Origin: an uncultured Roseovarius sp.
GTDB lineage: Bacteria > Pseudomonadota > Alphaproteobacteria > Rhodobacterales > Rhodobacteraceae
Length of the DNA stretch: 6,348 nucleotides
NCBI GenBank assembly: GCA_913055965.1
Contig: CAJXKX010000131.1
Location: forward strand, 1-6,348
Direction: 5' to 3'
Shown here: one piece after another, positions 5,759 to 6,348 of the stretch
Layout of the letters: the number at the start of each line of letters is the position of its first letter
Position numbering within the stretch: position 1 is the stretch's first letter
Notes under the pieces: generated by a model
Database searches by the model: none
What the model was told of the DNA's origin: nothing
The model's input: the letters and a program-made list of their open reading frames with translations, nothing else
Translations under genes and position numbers: made by a program

Positions 5759-6348
5759 CTATTGTCCGAAAGTCCGCTGCCACCAGCCCCCGCGGCGCGG
5801 TTCACCGGTTTCCTCGTCGATGGAGGTAGCTGCTTCGGCCTCGTTCTCGGCTGATGCTTCTTGCGGAGCAGCCGCGGCAACGGCTGCTTCGGCCTCCGGC
5901 GCTGTATCGGCAGCCTCTTCCACCTTCTTCTTGCGTGGTGCTCGCTTACGCTTTGGCTTGGGCTTTTCGGCTTCCTCGGCCTCATCCGCAGGTGCAGTTT
6001 TGGCCTCTTCAGCAGCCGACTCTTCGGGCTCTGCCTTCTTCTTGCGGGACCGTCGTTTGGGCTTCTTCTCTTCCTCTGCAGGCTTTTCGGTCTCGGCTTC
6101 GCCCCCGGTTTCGGTTTCCGGAGTCTCAGGGGCATCTGCACCCTTTTCCGCCGGTTCTTCGGAAGACGCTTCATCGCGCTTCTTGTTGCGACCACGGCCA
6201 CCGCGTCGACGACGCTTGCGGGGCTTCTCTTCCTCGCCCTCGTCACCTTCAGAAGCTTTATCGGCTTCTTCGGATTCCTCCGAAGTTTCCTCTGCACCTT
6301 CCGTGCCTTCGTCCTTGTTGCGATTGCGGTTCCGCCCGCGACCGCCAC
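5759..6348 (-). CDS. rne: Ribonuclease E, disordered C-terminal tail (partial)
   Basis: The last 195 codons of a gene that starts beyond the right edge; the stop TAG lies at 5759-5761 and two bases of a split codon sit at the edge. No start codon is in the window. The chain is low-complexity: acidic Glu/Ala/Thr/Ser/Pro stretches alternate with basic blocks at 1-11 (GGRGRNRNRNK), 41-57 (KPRKRRRRGGRGRNKKR), 94-104 (KKPKRRSRKKK) and 128-141 (KPKPKRKRAPRKKK). It ends RRGGWWQRTFGQ. Basic/acidic blocks with a short Trp-Trp terminal motif fit the RNase E tail of alphaproteobacteria, which binds RNA and scaffolds the degradosome in mRNA decay and rRNA processing; the S1 and catalytic domains would lie outside. 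The identity rests on this architecture and the terminal motif because no catalytic residues are visible. Another disordered RNA-binding protein is possible. Confidence 0.75.
   Translation of the reverse strand, partial: GGRGRNRNRNKDEGTEGAEETSEESEEADKASEGDEGEEEKPRKRRRRGGRGRNKKRDEASSEEPAEKGADAPETPETETGGEAETEKPAEEEKKPKRRSRKKKAEPEESAAEEAKTAPADEAEEAEKPKPKRKRAPRKKKVEEAADTAPEAEAAVAAAAPQEASAENEAEAATSIDEETGEPRRGGWWQRTFGQ

Noticed and set aside
5650..6348. A 232-codon Arg/Lys/Pro-rich open frame on the minus strand at the right edge
   Set aside because: It is a shifted reading of the rne tail. The frame ending at 5759 gives alternating acidic and basic blocks and the GWWQRTFG terminus, while this frame gives a monotonous basic product typical of an out-of-frame reading of Glu/Lys-rich codons.
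1..6348. tRNA, rRNA, CRISPR array, insertion sequence or phage gene
   Set aside because: I looked for these on both strands and found no cloverleaf, regularly spaced repeats, transposase-like protein or flanking inverted repeats with target duplication.

Overview
The window reads as part of an alphaproteobacterial chromosome, most likely a Rhodobacterales (Roseobacter/Paracoccus-type) genome. Grounds: a DnaE2-type translesion polymerase end, a stand-alone Lrp/AsnC sensor domain of the kind common in that order, an alphaproteobacterial-style SdhB, and an RNase E tail with alternating acidic and arginine/lysine blocks. The assignment rests on recognising protein families, not on a database search.

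Layout. (1) 1-448, plus strand: the last 55 codons of a dnaE2-like gene that stops just before the usual C-terminal OB-fold region, then a 78-residue stand-alone Lrp/AsnC ligand-binding domain. (2) 461-3800, minus strand: a complete four-gene dTDP-L-rhamnose operon in transcription order rmlC-rmlB-rmlD-rmlA. It is very tightly packed, with a 3-nt gap and then two 4-nt ATGA overlaps. (3) 3887-4733, minus strand: sdhB, closed by a strong intrinsic terminator that separates it from the rml operon. (4) 4734-4890: a divergent intergenic region with two small dyads and a candidate sdhB promoter. (5) 4891-5637, plus strand: a short-chain dehydrogenase/reductase of the C-factor/sniffer-like type, whose stop codon lies in an 8-bp tandem repeat. 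(6) 5638-5758: a convergent intergenic region with a perfect 12-bp-stem hairpin. (7) 5759-6348, minus strand: the disordered C-terminal tail of ribonuclease E, running off the right edge.

Function. RmlA activates glucose-1-phosphate to dTDP-glucose, RmlB dehydrates it to the 4-keto-6-deoxy sugar, RmlC epimerises it and RmlD reduces it to dTDP-L-rhamnose, the rhamnose donor for surface polysaccharide. No glycosyltransferase or export gene is in the window. SdhB is the iron-sulfur subunit of respiratory complex II. The remaining genes (translesion polymerase end, sensor domain, SDR, RNase E) have no evident link to rhamnose synthesis.

The window is mostly ordinary core metabolism and I see no convincing new multi-gene system. 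The points most worth a second look are the truncated dnaE2 end, sdhB without sdhCDA beside it, the G+C change between the rml operon and its right-hand neighbours, and the internally repeated RNase E tail.
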